64,000 nucleotides of DNA from Ifrita kowaldi. Taxonomy: Eukaryota; Chordata; Aves; Passeriformes; Cinclosomatidae. Made by a program: the position numbers and the translations under genes. Of this stretch, positions 15,101 through 25,821 are shown one piece after another. The stretch covers positions 378,222 through 442,221 of the forward strand of contig VZRS01014441.1 in NCBI GenBank assembly GCA_013398055.1, read 5' to 3'. The notes under the pieces were generated by a model. The model was not told where the DNA came from. It searched no databases and worked only from the letters and a program-made list of their open reading frames with translations. Position 1 is the first letter of the stretch; the number at the start of each line of letters is the position of its first letter.

Positions 15101-18100
15101 TTGTAGAGAGGGGCCCAAAACTGAACACAGGATTCAAGGTGCAGCCTCACAATTGCTGAGTACAGGATGACAGTCACTGTCCTGGCCTTGCTGGCCACAT
15201 CATTGCTGACACAAGCCAGGGTGCCTTCTTAGGCCAATCTAAATGACAGCTGTAGCCCCAGAGCTGATAGCTCCGTTTCTGATGGCTGCACTCTGCTCTG
15301 GCTCCTGCAAGGTCTTCTGCCTTTTTCCCTTACTGACCAGTATCGTGGCCAAACAGGTCTTAATGCACAAAAACTGATCCTCACCACTCAGGCTGGCCAG
15401 CTGCCTGCCCAAACACCTGTGGGAGTTTTGCAGGATCCAGACAGTAAGGCAGCACTGCAGAAACCAGACAGGTCTCCTCCAGCCCTGCCCCTGCCCTGCA
15501 GCCTCTGAGGCTGCAGGTTTCCCTGTCACAGTCTGGAACAGAGATTCCTCTTTGAAGTTATACATCTAAATTGCTTCTGCTCAGCAGCTACATATCATTA
15601 CGTTTTCACTTGCTTGCTTGGCCTCCTAGAACAGGTGGCAGGAGAAGGTTTACAGTCTGTTTATTACAGAAATAAACAAAAGAGAAGGAGAAGCAGCTGC
15701 TCCACTGTAAGTCCTTGCTTGAGTTCGATAATCTAGCGTGAGGTTGCCTGGTTCCCACCATGCTCACTTCAAATTAGTTTTTTTCTGACCCTATAAAAAA
15801 CGTGGAGAGAGCATGTTCTGCAGTCAGCTGCAAACAAAATCAGTTGGTTTTCTACACACCACCTGCAGGTTTCAAACACATGTGCAGAGCAAAGTAGCAG
15901 TCAGTCTCCTTTGCAAAGAAACCCCACCACACTGCCCAGCCACTGGCAGTGCCACTTGGTAGCTCCCCCTGCTCAAGATTAAGGGGGGGATTTTATGGGC
16001 CAGTTTTATGTTGTGAGCTAACACCCTGCATGTGTTGACTCCCACATCCCCACCTCCATATAACCCAATGCAATGCTGCTTTCCACGCTGGGAAAGAGCA
16101 GTCAGTGGAGAAGCACTTCAATGGGAGCGAATTGCAAGCACTGATGGATTCCAGCATTGCAGCAGCTTCTCCGTTGACTGTGCTGTCAGCTCAGATAGGG
16201 GAGACCTGCAGGGAGAACTCCAAAGGCAAAATAGATGCTTTCGGTGCTATCTTTTACACCCATGTTAGTCACTCAGGGTAATACAGTGCCTTGCTTAGCC
16301 TTGACAAATTAAAAGATCCTCCTGTTTGAAGAGGGACTCCCTCATAGCAGAAATTCCTCTCCTGGAGTACCAGGAGACAGCTGCGTGAAAGTATGAACTC
16401 ACAGCCTGGGGATGTGGAGAAAGTGTGCCTTGATTTTTGGCTGCAGGCCTTTTGCAAGGAAGCAATTAGAGAAAACTCAGCAAATGAAATGAGAGTGAAA
16501 ACAGTGACAGAACAAACCCCATTCCCACCCCTGCCATCTGGGGAAACTGTGCAATAGGAAGTCTGGAGCGCAATGGAAACTTTTGCATTATTTTCTTGGC
16601 ATTATTTTCCTCTCTTTCCCTGAGGCTGGCCTGAGGCTTCTTATAGCCCCCAGGACCAGGCCACAGAGGGAGCCAGGCTTGCAATATCACAGCTTTTCAT
16701 CCAGCCTCCTGCCCACATCCTGTATCCTGCCAGCAGCTGCAAGGTAGCACAGAGTTGAAGGCAGCAAACATTTATCTTAACAGAATCTTTCCTAAGCCAA
16801 AAGAAAATTACAAAAGGACATTGAAGGACAGCTGCAAACCTACTTGCAGCCCCCAGAGTGCTGAGCTCCAGGATCCAGTCAAACACTGCCATATTTCACT
16901 CCCTCTGGACCTGGCATCCTGCAGTGGTTATGATCTCTCCCTCCTGCTGTTAGGATGACGTTAATGCTTTTATAGGTACATTTTCCCTTACAGTCAAGGT
17001 GCCAGCTGTAGATATGCCTCACTTCAAGTGAGTTATTGTCCTCCTAGGATTTATTAATTAGCCTTATCCAAACATCCACCATTTTAAATCCATTTTTCTT
17101 TTCCTGTTAGAGTGGAGAAGTCTGTTATCAACATACCACTATTTGGAGTGAGACGCAGCACTCTGCCCCAAAAGAGTGACTCCTTTAGTAAATAGAAGGG
17201 GAAGTGTGAGCAGAGACTGCTCTTTTAGAGTATGCTTAAGGAAGATGATAAACAATTCACTCACTCCTCAAACAAGTTTTATTTAAAGTTTTACTTTCTC
17301 CTGACATGAATGCCTCTGGCCAGGTATGGTTTTTGTAGCATATAGAGCTGCCTAGCGGGAGAGGATTGATTCCATGCCGCTTGTCAAGTGAACAGAGGCT
17401 CTTACTTCCACCCCTGCAGCTATTCCCCCCACCTCACAGGCAGTTCGATAAATACAACAGATAAGATACCTAGCCAGGGCATTTCTGCTGAATTTTCCCT
17501 CTGTAGATCTTGAAGTGCCTGACAAATATTCCCAAATTTTTGAATTGAGCAGCACTTCAAGAAAAGCATAAACACCTTAGCTCTTGCCTTCAATGCAGAG
17601 AAACGTTGAAGTTTGGGATGAAGGAACCAGTCTCTGTGCTTCTTTCACCCCAAGGGTGAGCTGGCAAGTGTGATCACTAGGGGATCCCTAATCACTGTGG
17701 TACAACAATGGACAGGATAAGCTGGTGACTGTTGTAAGCCCCCGAATTTCACCTGCTCTTTATCCACTGTCTCTTTAATTAAAAAAAAAAGTTGTCTGCT
17801 GGTATGAACATGGCAGAAGCAGGTGAGAGCGTGTATATCCAGGAGTCCAGAGGTCCAGACATTCTGGAGGGGAGTGAGAGGGAATTGAACCTTTCTAACT
17901 GAAGCTGGCATACCTTGCAAGGAGAAGGAAAAGAAGAAAGGAAAAAGGCCACACTTGCCCTGTCCCATCAGAGCTAGTGCAGTTTTTCATGCATTGGAGA
18001 AAGGTTAGGCAGGCAGAAAAAACTAGCCTCCACAGTCCCTACTCCAGGCAACATTTTATATTTAAAAATCTCAGAAGACGGGATAGACACCAAGTCCTGA

Positions 18101-20893
18101 TTTGTTTCACTGTGCCCAGAACCACACCCCCTTCCTGTAAATTTCTTGTGAGAAGAGGGGTTTCCTGCATGTTTTTTTAAATTGCGAAACAGGAAGGTGC
18201 AAACAAACCACTCATAATTGGCATAAGTGCATTCCACTAAAACTTCAAAGCTAAAATTTGCCTTCATAAAGTTCTTTCCAAAACACGCAGCTCAGGACGG
18301 AGGCGGAAGAAATTCACACTATTTACTTTTGACACTTAAAATCAAAGTGATTCACTCAGTCCTCCCAAGTTCCCTGTAGAGCTGTTTTTGAGACACCATT
18401 CCCCAAAGTCCAGCTTGGTTGTCCTTGGAAAAAATCTGGCTTTCTCTTCCCTTTAACTATAGAGGGAGCCCAGGGATTTTCTTCAGCATCTCCTCCTTAC
18501 TACAAAATTTCACTGCAAATCTTTATGAATGCCAGATGGCTTCAAGGACACCACTTCCCTCTAGAACAGTCGACTGCTCTGTTTGGATGACAAGGCCATG
18601 CATTTCAACAGGATCCTGCATAAACGGCTTCCTTTCTGGCTTTTATGAAGGTACCAGGGAGAATGCAAAAGCCCTGAGCATCACAAACTGGAACCTGAGA
18701 TGCTTGGAAGATTCTTAATGTTTATGTACAGGCAGGAAAGCACAGCTTGAGTGTGATTAGCTTCTCCCTTTTTCTTCCTTAAGTCATAGCAAAGCACATT
18801 CCAGGCAGAAATAAAGAGGAAAAGCTGAAGTGGTGCATATCAGATGAGTTGGGTATTTACACTTTGCTGAGAATCATGCCTACCACCTGTTTGGTGAAGA
18901 AGGGGAAAACAGCCAGAAGCTGCTGAAATAACACAGCCACCTCCCAGTTGCAGACGCCCACAGCTTTGTGAGGAATGGGTAATATTTCCTTTTAAAAACT
19001 TGCTTAGGGGTTGTCATCTTCACAACAACAACAAAAAAAAATTGCAAAGCTCATAAAAATTATAGCGTGTCTCAAAGCACAAGAAGTTTAGAATTTAAAA
19101 AAGACCTCCAAGAAAGCAATTTCCAGAATCACAAACCCTTCTCTGTAGTAAACTACTCATCCAGAATAAATTATTGAGATCATCGGGACATCGAAAAACC
19201 ATGTGTGAGCAGAATCTAATTCAGGTAAAAATTTAGGGCAGTCCAAGTACATATACCTTAAATCACAGTCAGCATTAGTCTGAACACTGTAGAGCAGATG
19301 TCCAGTGATGCCTTTGCAAAGGGTGCACCATGCAAAGACAGTAGGGTTTCTTAAACCAACCACCCACTTAATCAAGACCACCCATCCTGCTAAAAAACCC
19401 GTGGAAGGCTTAGGGAGGTTTGTGAAAGAGAGTTGGAGACTAGCATGCCAAAATGGACCACTCTGACAGGGATGGGTCTCAGCCCCCTGGCTGCCATAGG
19501 GTGTCCCAGAATAACATGTTTGGTCACAATAGAAACTGCAACCAGGAGAAAACCCTCTTTTGCACAAATATCTCCACTATCCCTCTCTCCTGCCCCAATT
19601 CCTCCAGTAGCTTAAGAACACTTTGAGTGACCAGAGTCTGAGAGCTTCCACCCCACAAATGCTTCTCTTTGTACATGAGCCCTTAAATAAAAGAAAGATT
19701 TTGTCTTCCAGGCCATCACTACAGCTTCTTTTAAAGCACAGGAATAAAAAAGTAGCACATAAAAATTCCCCAAAGGCTCCAGTATCTTCCCAAACTCTGA
19801 AACAACAGTATTCAAGTAGTTTGATTCCATAAACCCTCCTGGGCCCTTAAAAAAAAAAAAAAAAGGCCTTTGTTAGCCTTATAATCCTCATAATTGCAGG
19901 CAATATCAGTGTGTTGAAAAGTTTGAGTTGAAAATAGAGTTCCCATATAGGCCAAATATAACTGCAGGTCAGGAGTATAACAAAAATGCCTTAGCAGGGT
20001 GTAAAAACTTGGATAAGGGAGAGTCAGGCTTTTCTCTGTGTCCCTTTCTGATACCACTGATGTTTTTCGCCCTGCCAATACAGCAGATATAATTTCTCTT
20101 TGGCACATAACTTCTAGGGCAAAAACCTTTGTGAAAGCTGGAGTGAGACTGCTATTGAGGAGAAAAGCTATTCTACCATTTCTGCAGGTCTCATGGGAAA
20201 AAAACTCTGAAGACAACCCAGTAGCGGGTGCAAACTTAGAGCATCAGACACAGTTAGTTATGAAACTAGAAATAATTGGGCCTCTTTTTCCTCAACACCT
20301 GTGGTTTCCTCCCAGGAGAGCACAGAGAACATTTATTAGAAGTACCAAAAGCATTTGGGAGCATGAATTCCTTTGGACTTGCAAGAGTTTTATGCATTAT
20401 ACCCAAGCGGTGCTTTTGACATACTTTCAAAATGTTTCATGGGAGAAAAAAAATAAAAATCAGATTTCAGGGCTTTTGAATAGCAGTTTATGCACTAGAC
20501 ACCATAGGCATCTGGAAGTGTTTGGAGACAGACTATCATTTTTAGACAAATGGCAGGAGGTGCAGATATATGGCCCTCACCCTATTTTTACTGTCAGGAT
20601 TTTGCCCTGGTCAAGCAGCTGGAATGGGGTATTGCCTTTGGTTAGAGGTTACAGTCCATCACATGGTTATACTGGGCAGTCCTTATGGTGGGGTCTTCTA
20701 AACTCTGGCATGAAATGACCGTATTATAGAGGCACAAGGAATTGATAGCATTTGTGGTTTGCAGATTGCTGCAGCCCTTGGAACAGGCATTACCTGGCAG
20801 AAGGCGCTACACGAGTGGCCTCAAGTGCTTGGCAAGGAGAATCCATTCAACGACCAGATCGAAGCCATATTCAAAGACCAAGGTGGACACTGA
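158..20893 (+). CDS. AOAH: AOAH, acyloxyacyl hydrolase, C-terminal exons (gene is 5'-partial)
   Basis: AOAH is a lysosomal and secreted lipase that removes the secondary acyl chains of lipid A, so detoxifying bacterial lipopolysaccharide. Eight exons are visible: 158-194, 1222-1296, 6236-6408, 8783-8841, 8922-8981, 10535-10631, 14411-14487 and 20765-20893. Each has AG/GT borders and the phases join without a break, giving about 234 residues, compared with about 575 in the mammalian protein. Identification rests on close similarity to the mammalian C-terminus as I remember it, for example NGSHVILTGL, FLWDNLHDRYHPLG, QLIEPVDGFHP and the end GKENPF...DQGGH. SGNH-lipase block III (IGND) is in the second exon and block V (D-G-F-H) in the seventh. 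The saposin-like small subunit and the GDS serine lie upstream of the window. The gene converges on ANLN. The identity is very secure; the first exon is the least certain part. Confidence 0.96.
195..1221 (+). other. AOAH: AOAH intron
   Basis: This 1.03-kb intron lies between the first two visible AOAH exons. I see no coding exon or repeat I can name in it. Confidence 0.75.
1222..1296 (+). CDS. AOAH: AOAH coding exon with SGNH block III
   Basis: This 75-nt exon has the acceptor CTTTTAG and the donor GTAAGG. It encodes L-A-R-N-Q-M-L-D-N-P-A-I-V-I-Y followed by A-T-I-G-N-D-V-C-N. The G-N-D is SGNH hydrolase block III, whose Asn helps form the oxyanion hole. The reading frame hits a TAA two bases past the donor, which supports the exon end. 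Confidence 0.95.
1297..6235 (+). other. AOAH: AOAH intron, 4.9 kb
   Basis: This is unremarkable unique intronic sequence. Open frames of up to 159 codons occur on both strands, but none has homology I recognise or splice-supported extension. A CTT/TTC-rich pyrimidine tract lies at about 5790-5900. Confidence 0.75.
6236..6408 (+). CDS. AOAH: AOAH coding exon
   Basis: This 173-nt exon has the acceptor TTCTTTAG and the donor GTAAAT. It encodes the stretch from E-R-D-T-L-A-H-M-T-T-P through S-H-L-P-N-G-S-H-V-I-L to L-H-D-R-Y-H-P-L. This is one of the best conserved parts of the AOAH catalytic subunit. Confidence 0.97.
6409..8782 (+). other. AOAH: AOAH intron, 2.4 kb
   Basis: I see no gene. A run of A interrupted by a few G lies at about 7419-7440. 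Confidence 0.75.
8783..8841 (+). CDS. AOAH: AOAH coding exon
   Basis: This 59-nt exon has the acceptor TTTTGCAG and the donor GTAAGG. It encodes QLNKDVTYSQLYSFLDCLQ, nearly the same as the mammalian sequence I remember. Only 80 nt of intron separate it from the next exon. Confidence 0.96.
8922..8981 (+). CDS. AOAH: AOAH coding exon
   Basis: This 60-nt, phase 0-0 exon has the acceptor CTGCCCAG and the donor GTAAGT. It encodes VSPCSGWLTPNETLRNLTSE. Both N-E-T and N-L-T are N-glycosylation sequons. The exon begins with GTGAGC, so a donor-like hexamer sits directly behind the acceptor. Confidence 0.95.
8982..10534 (+). other. AOAH: AOAH intron, 1.6 kb
   Basis: I see no gene or recognisable repeat in this interval. 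Confidence 0.75.
10535..10631 (+). CDS. AOAH: AOAH coding exon
   Basis: This 97-nt exon has the acceptor TTCTTGCAG and the donor GTAAGT. It begins R-A-V-Q-L-S-N-V-L-K-E-I-A and continues to F-Y-M-D-F-P-L-R-Q, matching the mammalian AOAH helix before the tryptophan-rich segment. Confidence 0.96.
10632..14410 (+). other. AOAH: AOAH intron, 3.8 kb
   Basis: I see no gene. Open frames here (for example 12220-12564) have no recognisable product. Confidence 0.75.
14411..14487 (+). CDS. AOAH: AOAH coding exon with SGNH block V
   Basis: This 77-nt exon has the acceptor CTTCGCAG and the donor GTAAAA. It encodes AEEWRKMGGEPWQ followed by LIEPVDGFHPSQ. D-G-F-H is the D-x-x-H of SGNH block V, which supplies the catalytic Asp and His. 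Confidence 0.97.
14488..20764 (+). other. AOAH: AOAH last intron, 6.3 kb
   Basis: This is the largest AOAH intron in the window. It holds a CR1 LINE fragment at about 14632-15235 and, near its 3' end, a long open frame at 20038-20718 that I do not recognise. Otherwise it looks like ordinary unique sequence. Confidence 0.75.
14632..15235 (-). mobile_element. CR1 LINE 3' fragment
   Basis: The left end reads GTCATAGAATCATTTAGGTT, the reverse complement of the bird CR1 3' tail. It continues through the usual antisense CR1 landmarks: the tract naming the accompanying AACCCC, then TTCCTAATATCCAATCTAACC at about 14829, then CTCCCCTCAGCCTCCTTTTCTCC at about 14967 (given here in parts). So a 5'-truncated CR1 of about 600 bp lies on the minus strand. 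The match fades after about 15235. Divergence from the consensus indicates an old copy. Confidence 0.88.
20765..20893 (+). CDS. AOAH: AOAH terminal coding exon
   Basis: This 129-nt exon encodes 42 residues and a TGA stop at 20891-20893. It follows the acceptor GTTTGCAG. It reads I-A-A-A-L-G-T-G-I-T-W-Q-K-A-L-H-E-W-P then Q-V-L-G-K-E-N-P-F and ends D-Q-G-G-H. The WPQ-LGKENPF core and the DQGGH end match mammalian AOAH, while the first 14 residues are diverged. Confidence 0.96.
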   Translation: MAAALGTGITWQKALHEWPQVLGKENPFNDQIEAIFKDQGGH

Positions 20894-21115
20894 CTTCCAA
20901 ACCGCCGGAGCCCTCACGCGATTCATGGTGGCGCTTCCACGAGTCAAGATGATCGAAGACACACAAAAAAAAGGGGAGCAGGGGAAGTTATCAGAGCCAG
21001 TAGCAGTGGACATAACACAAGAGCATTCGTTTCAGTTTGCATCTCACCTGCACAAGTAGGCTATGCTTTTTCTGTGGAGCTACAAAAATAAAAATCAAAG
21101 GATAGCTGCCAACTA
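20894..21115 (+). other. AOAH: AOAH 3' UTR with poly(A) signal
   Basis: An AATAAA hexamer lies at 21087-21092, about 195 nt after the AOAH stop codon, which is a normal place for a poly(A) signal. An ATTAAA at 21346-21351 could serve a longer 3' UTR. The cleavage point itself cannot be read from sequence. Confidence 0.55.
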
Positions 21116-24100
21116 TTATATCAGTTTGAAAATCCGTATTTCTTTTTGCCATATATAGCAAACTCCGACCCCTAGCTAATTGTTTCTCCTTCTGCAGAAC
21201 ATTGCTAGGCTTTGTATTTGTACTGTTTCAACAGTTAATCTGATCCCAAAAGGAGAGGAGGGGACCCCAAACTCATTATGTGGCTATAAATTGTGTGTAT
21301 GTAATTGCCTTGACTGTCAATACATTATTTAGCTGCTATTTGCTTATTAAATGTGCCAGTAATAACAAGGCACTACAGTTTTGATGTGCCTGGCAGCATC
21401 AGCACAGGCTGACTGAGCACAGGTTTTCTTCCCCCATTAATAAGATATTAAGCTGACAACACTTCATGTATTTAAAGCAGGTTGCTTTTTCAATCTGTAA
21501 TGTATCTTTGCTTTTTTGCTTCCTAAGAAATACAATATGCCCAGTCCTATGTCTTTTACAGGCATGGCTGAGGGAATCACTGAAAATACTGGGCAGCTCC
21601 TACTTCATAGGCATCTCCATTGAAGATGGAGAACTACTGTGTTTTTTCACCAGCTTATCCCATGCTCTTAGCAAAATAAAGAAATATTTAAAAATTAGAG
21701 ACAGCTCTACCCTACTCGCAACCTTACTGGTGATGGAGGGATCAGAGAGCATAAAAAGGCATTAATTATGGGAGGAAAAGATCTGGTAAACTGTAAGCAT
21801 TAACATGACATGGCTAAAGCCCACCCCAACAGCCCAAAACTCACGCAGAGTTGCTCTGCCCCTTGTTCTGAGCACAGCCCTTGCACAAGGCTGTGCCACA
21901 CACAAGGCAGCTCTTGGGCTGTGGTCCAAACCCAAGGAGAGGGCCTGGCTGTAGCACATGCACCCACTCAGCGTTTTGAACAGGCAGGGGATGACTTGGC
22001 TAATTCTATTTTGATTGAAGCATGTGTCATTGCCTTCCTAGATCCTGTTCCTTCTTTTAGAGCACAGTCGATGCTGCGTCTTTTATTAAGATACTAAGAT
22101 AGAAATTAAGATAGAAATTCCTTTGGGATGACTGCTAACACTTAAGTAAATATTAAGTCACCTACTTTAGGAAACCAAAAGGGAATACATTCGTTAATTG
22201 AATGATACTTGTTAATAAGGCCCCAATTCATTCAAGGCATTTAGATGTTACCGAAATATCCAGTCTCCCAAGAAATAGTTTCAACACCAGAGAGGCATGC
22301 CTGGGGAAAACTACTTAGCATTACAAGGAAAAGGAAATCTCCCTGCTTCCTGTAGAAATTCTCTTCAAACAAAATAATACTCCAGGTACCCTGGCCAGGT
22401 AAAACACCTTCTATTTTTTTATTACCTATTCAGGACTCCTATCTTTCATTACATACAACACAAGGACAGAAACAAGTGCAGCCACATATGTTTTTACTAC
22501 AGACCAAGTACAGCACAGGCAATAATTACAGAATATCTGATTATTTCCTCTACATCAACATACAGAAGTGTAGCAATTAAAAGGGGGAAGGGAGTCATGT
22601 TTAGAAGCCTAATTTTCAAGGCAATTTCATTGCAAATTATTGTATTTCATTTGAGGTTGGGATTTAATAACACCAATTAGGAGTTTTACAAAGTAGTAAA
22701 ACTGAAAATTTCCTCAGCTAAAATAAGCTTCATTGCCTAGAGCGAAGCATTTTTCTCTTACAGACTTTCTTACTAGTGAACTTCTTGAATTCCTGAACAA
22801 TGGGAAGAAATGGTTTCTTACAAAATTAGAACTTTTCAAAGACAACCTGAAACCTCCATAGCTGAATCCCAAAGCAAAGCTCCCAAGTGTGCTCAGTAGA
22901 ATTCCTCCGTGCTAGATACAGGGTCTCTGAGGGACACCAATGGGCTTGCCCCTGCTTGAAGGCACACTACCCAAAGCACAAGCCCTCGTGCCTCAAGGTG
23001 AGCTCTGCAGCTCCAAATCAAGCTGCATGCAGAAACCTGATTTGTAACTAACACAGTATCTACCTGCAAAGAAAGATGAATTTTGGGACTATTAAGCCAT
23101 CAGCTTTTACAACCACTATGTCTCTCTATTATTTCAAACGCAAAAAACAGCTGAAGATCTGCACCCCCACCATCAATCACTTACCCATACCACTCTAAAA
23201 ATACATGTCCTATATTTAAAAAACACTGCAGAAAAAGCTTACTTATGCTAAAGCAGTGACAAACTATCAATTCTAGTCTATTCCATTAGGTTAACTGTCT
23301 GCTGGTGCTTGGATTGGTTGAAGGTGACAAATGCATGGGGAAAAGAGAAGCAAAAAAAAGTTTCTCTTGGAAAGCTAATTATAATTCCATGCAATTCAAA
23401 CTTTATAGCAGTATGTATTTCTAGAAGGAATAGTCTGTCAAGGTCTTTTTCAGGGAGAGTCAGGGCATGTGAATATAAGAGGGATTATGTCACTGGTTGG
23501 GTCCAGCACTCTGTACATGGGAAGGTTCTCTTGATGTTACTGGGCAACCGGTTTTTACAAAACTTAAAGCTTTGCATGAAATCAGACAGTAGGAACTCTT
23601 TTTGAGGTATAGAACATCTAAAGCAACCTGAAGCTATTTGAATTTACACAGTCTGGCCTCTTCACAAAGGATCTGCTCCAAACACGGAAAAACTATGTCA
23701 CCATTGTTGCCAACTCTTTCACTGCAAAGCCTTAAGAGAGCTGAGGAACATTGGAAGGGAGGAGGTGGCACCCAGCAGTGCCAGCCAGGAAAGCCGTACA
23801 TGCAGGCTTCCTGCTAGGCTTGTATCCCATGCTTCTGCTGCCTGCAGGAGCCCATGTCCTCACCACTCAAGCTTGTGCCCAGAGCTCACCACACAGGTCA
23901 GCTTTTCTAATTAACACCACCTGCTATACCTTACACCTTTCCTTTATGAGGAGAACTTCGTCTTGGGCAATGAAAAACACAGATTGGTTTCTACAAGGGA
24001 TAATAGCTCAATTAGCCTAAATAAAAATGTTCACTTGAATATCATCCAGTACTGTTTGTAACATCTTTCTATGAACTCATTTCATAATTCAAAATTTAAT

Positions 24101-24440
24101 GATTTTTAACATCCACTTGGAAGTTTAGGAAGACAGCCTACCACATATCCACTGATGAAATTTGCTCTTGCACTGTCCATGTTGCATTATTCTCCGGCCA
24201 TGTCACTGTCACAAAAAAAAGAACCATCTCTCCTCTTCATATTTGATGAGCTGCTGCACACAGACAATCTGGCCTCCCACTACAAAATTCAGTGCTAGCT
24301 ACATGCAAGGCTTCACACTATCAAGTGGCATTTTGGGATACCTGTACAGAATAGAATCCTTCCTTAAATACTGTGTGGAGTCCAGCTTTTCTTCAGCCTA
24401 CAAACTAGTATCTCAAATGCATAGATAACATTATGAAAAA
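21116..24440. other. Intergenic spacer between AOAH and ANLN 3' ends
   Basis: This 3.3-kb stretch separates two converging genes. I find no conserved coding exon or named repeat. It is moderately AT-rich. A short direct repeat of AAGATAGAAATT occurs at about 22097-22120. Confidence 0.6.
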
Positions 24441-25697
24441 AGCAGGAAGGGTTTAATTTTTTATTTTAAATGAATAAAATAAATCTCAATACATAGTTTG
24501 GAAATATTTAAAGACATCAGAAAAGAAAACAAGACTTAAAAGCAAGTACAAAAGGGGCAGGATGAAAACAGTATAAGCTAACAGAATTTAGTGTTTCAAG
24601 TGTGAATATGTAAGAGCAATAGCAACCTTAAGTATTCCACTACTGCATTCCTAGTGAAGTAATGAGCTGGTATTTCAATACGCTCAGTGAAAAGCTGTGA
24701 AATTTGCAAGTTTTAACTGAGAAATGTTGCCATTTTCATGATGGAGTACTGTTTTTATATGCATTTGTGGACATGTCTATCAAGGGGAGGAAGACCCATT
24801 CTTTCAGCCAGAAGAGTTGGTACATAGCAGCTTTGTAAAGTCTTATTATTAAACAAAAAAGAAAAAAAAAAGGCACTTTTACAACCTACTAACCTATTCC
24901 TGGTTCTCAAATGGAGAATTCCAGCTTGCAAAAACCACAAGTCCCAGGAAATACTGATGTGTACAACCCTAAATTTTTCTGTTTGATTATTTTTTAGATA
25001 ACAGTCCTAACAAAAATATTCAAAACCTTCCATTTCTATCAAAGTGCAATATACTGCATACATAATTCCCCCCCTGCAAATCACATAGTGTACATGCCAT
25101 CCACTTATCCATACTAGTTTGTATGAGAAAATGCAAAAGTAGTATGAATATGTAGTGCATTTTGTTCTGACCACAAGGATGCTGTGCAAGCAGAAATATC
25201 TATACTGAATGTTGTAGAATAAAATTGACTAGTTACTTCTATGCCTGATCATTACAAAAGAACTCCAACAAATGCCACAACATTAAATCTTGTGCTTCAG
25301 CAGCATCCTTGTTAGAGTATTTTGAGCTATTGTTTCTTTCAGGGAGCTGAGTTATCTAAAAAGCTTGTCTTTCACTAGCTAGTGCCTCCCTTCCTGCCCT
25401 GAAGTGTGATTTCCTGCAATAACTTAGTTGTTTAAAGGAGAGAATGTACCTAGCTAGAAGACTTCCAAAAAAGGAGTTACATAAATATTTAGCACATTTA
25501 GAAACAGCTAATTGCTTCCTACCATACTCACAACTAGGAAGTAAAAAAGTTTTAAAATTTTTTAAGTGGAATAAAAATACTGCATAACATAGTCCTGCAT
25601 AATGTTAAATACTCTCTCAAATTTAAAGCATAAGTGACCCAGAGGACTTCCCACACTTTCATTTAAATTCTTTCCTTGTGTAGTTCCCTTCCAGAGT
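24440..25697 (-). other. ANLN: ANLN 3' UTR
   Basis: On the minus strand, AATAAA at 24460-24465 and ATTAAA at 24452-24457 lie about 1.24 kb beyond the ANLN stop. I saw no closer AATAAA. This implies a 3' UTR of about 1.25 kb, but the cleavage site is inferred. Confidence 0.5.
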
Positions 25698-25821
25698 TTA
25701 AAGCTTTCCAGTAGGTTTGTAGCAGGCATCAGGCTGCCACATGCGAAGGTCAACGAGGACCTGGTTGAGCTTTTGCATCCAAAGGTTACGCTCTTCTTTA
25801 GTATCAGCAGACAGCCAGTTC
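25698..25821 (-). CDS. ANLN: ANLN coding exon 24, terminal
   Basis: This 124-nt exon encodes N-W-L-S-A-D-T-K-E-E-R then W-M-Q-K-L-N-Q-V-L-V-D-L and the end A-C-Y-K-P-T-G-K-L, with the stop at 25698-25700. It holds the C-terminal PH-domain helix, which carries the usual Trp. Acceptor CTTCTAG. Confidence 0.98.

Noticed and set aside
15236..15565. Possible extension of the CR1 element to about 15.56 kb
   Set aside because: The CR1 landmarks stop near 15235; the following sequence does not follow the CR1 order I know.
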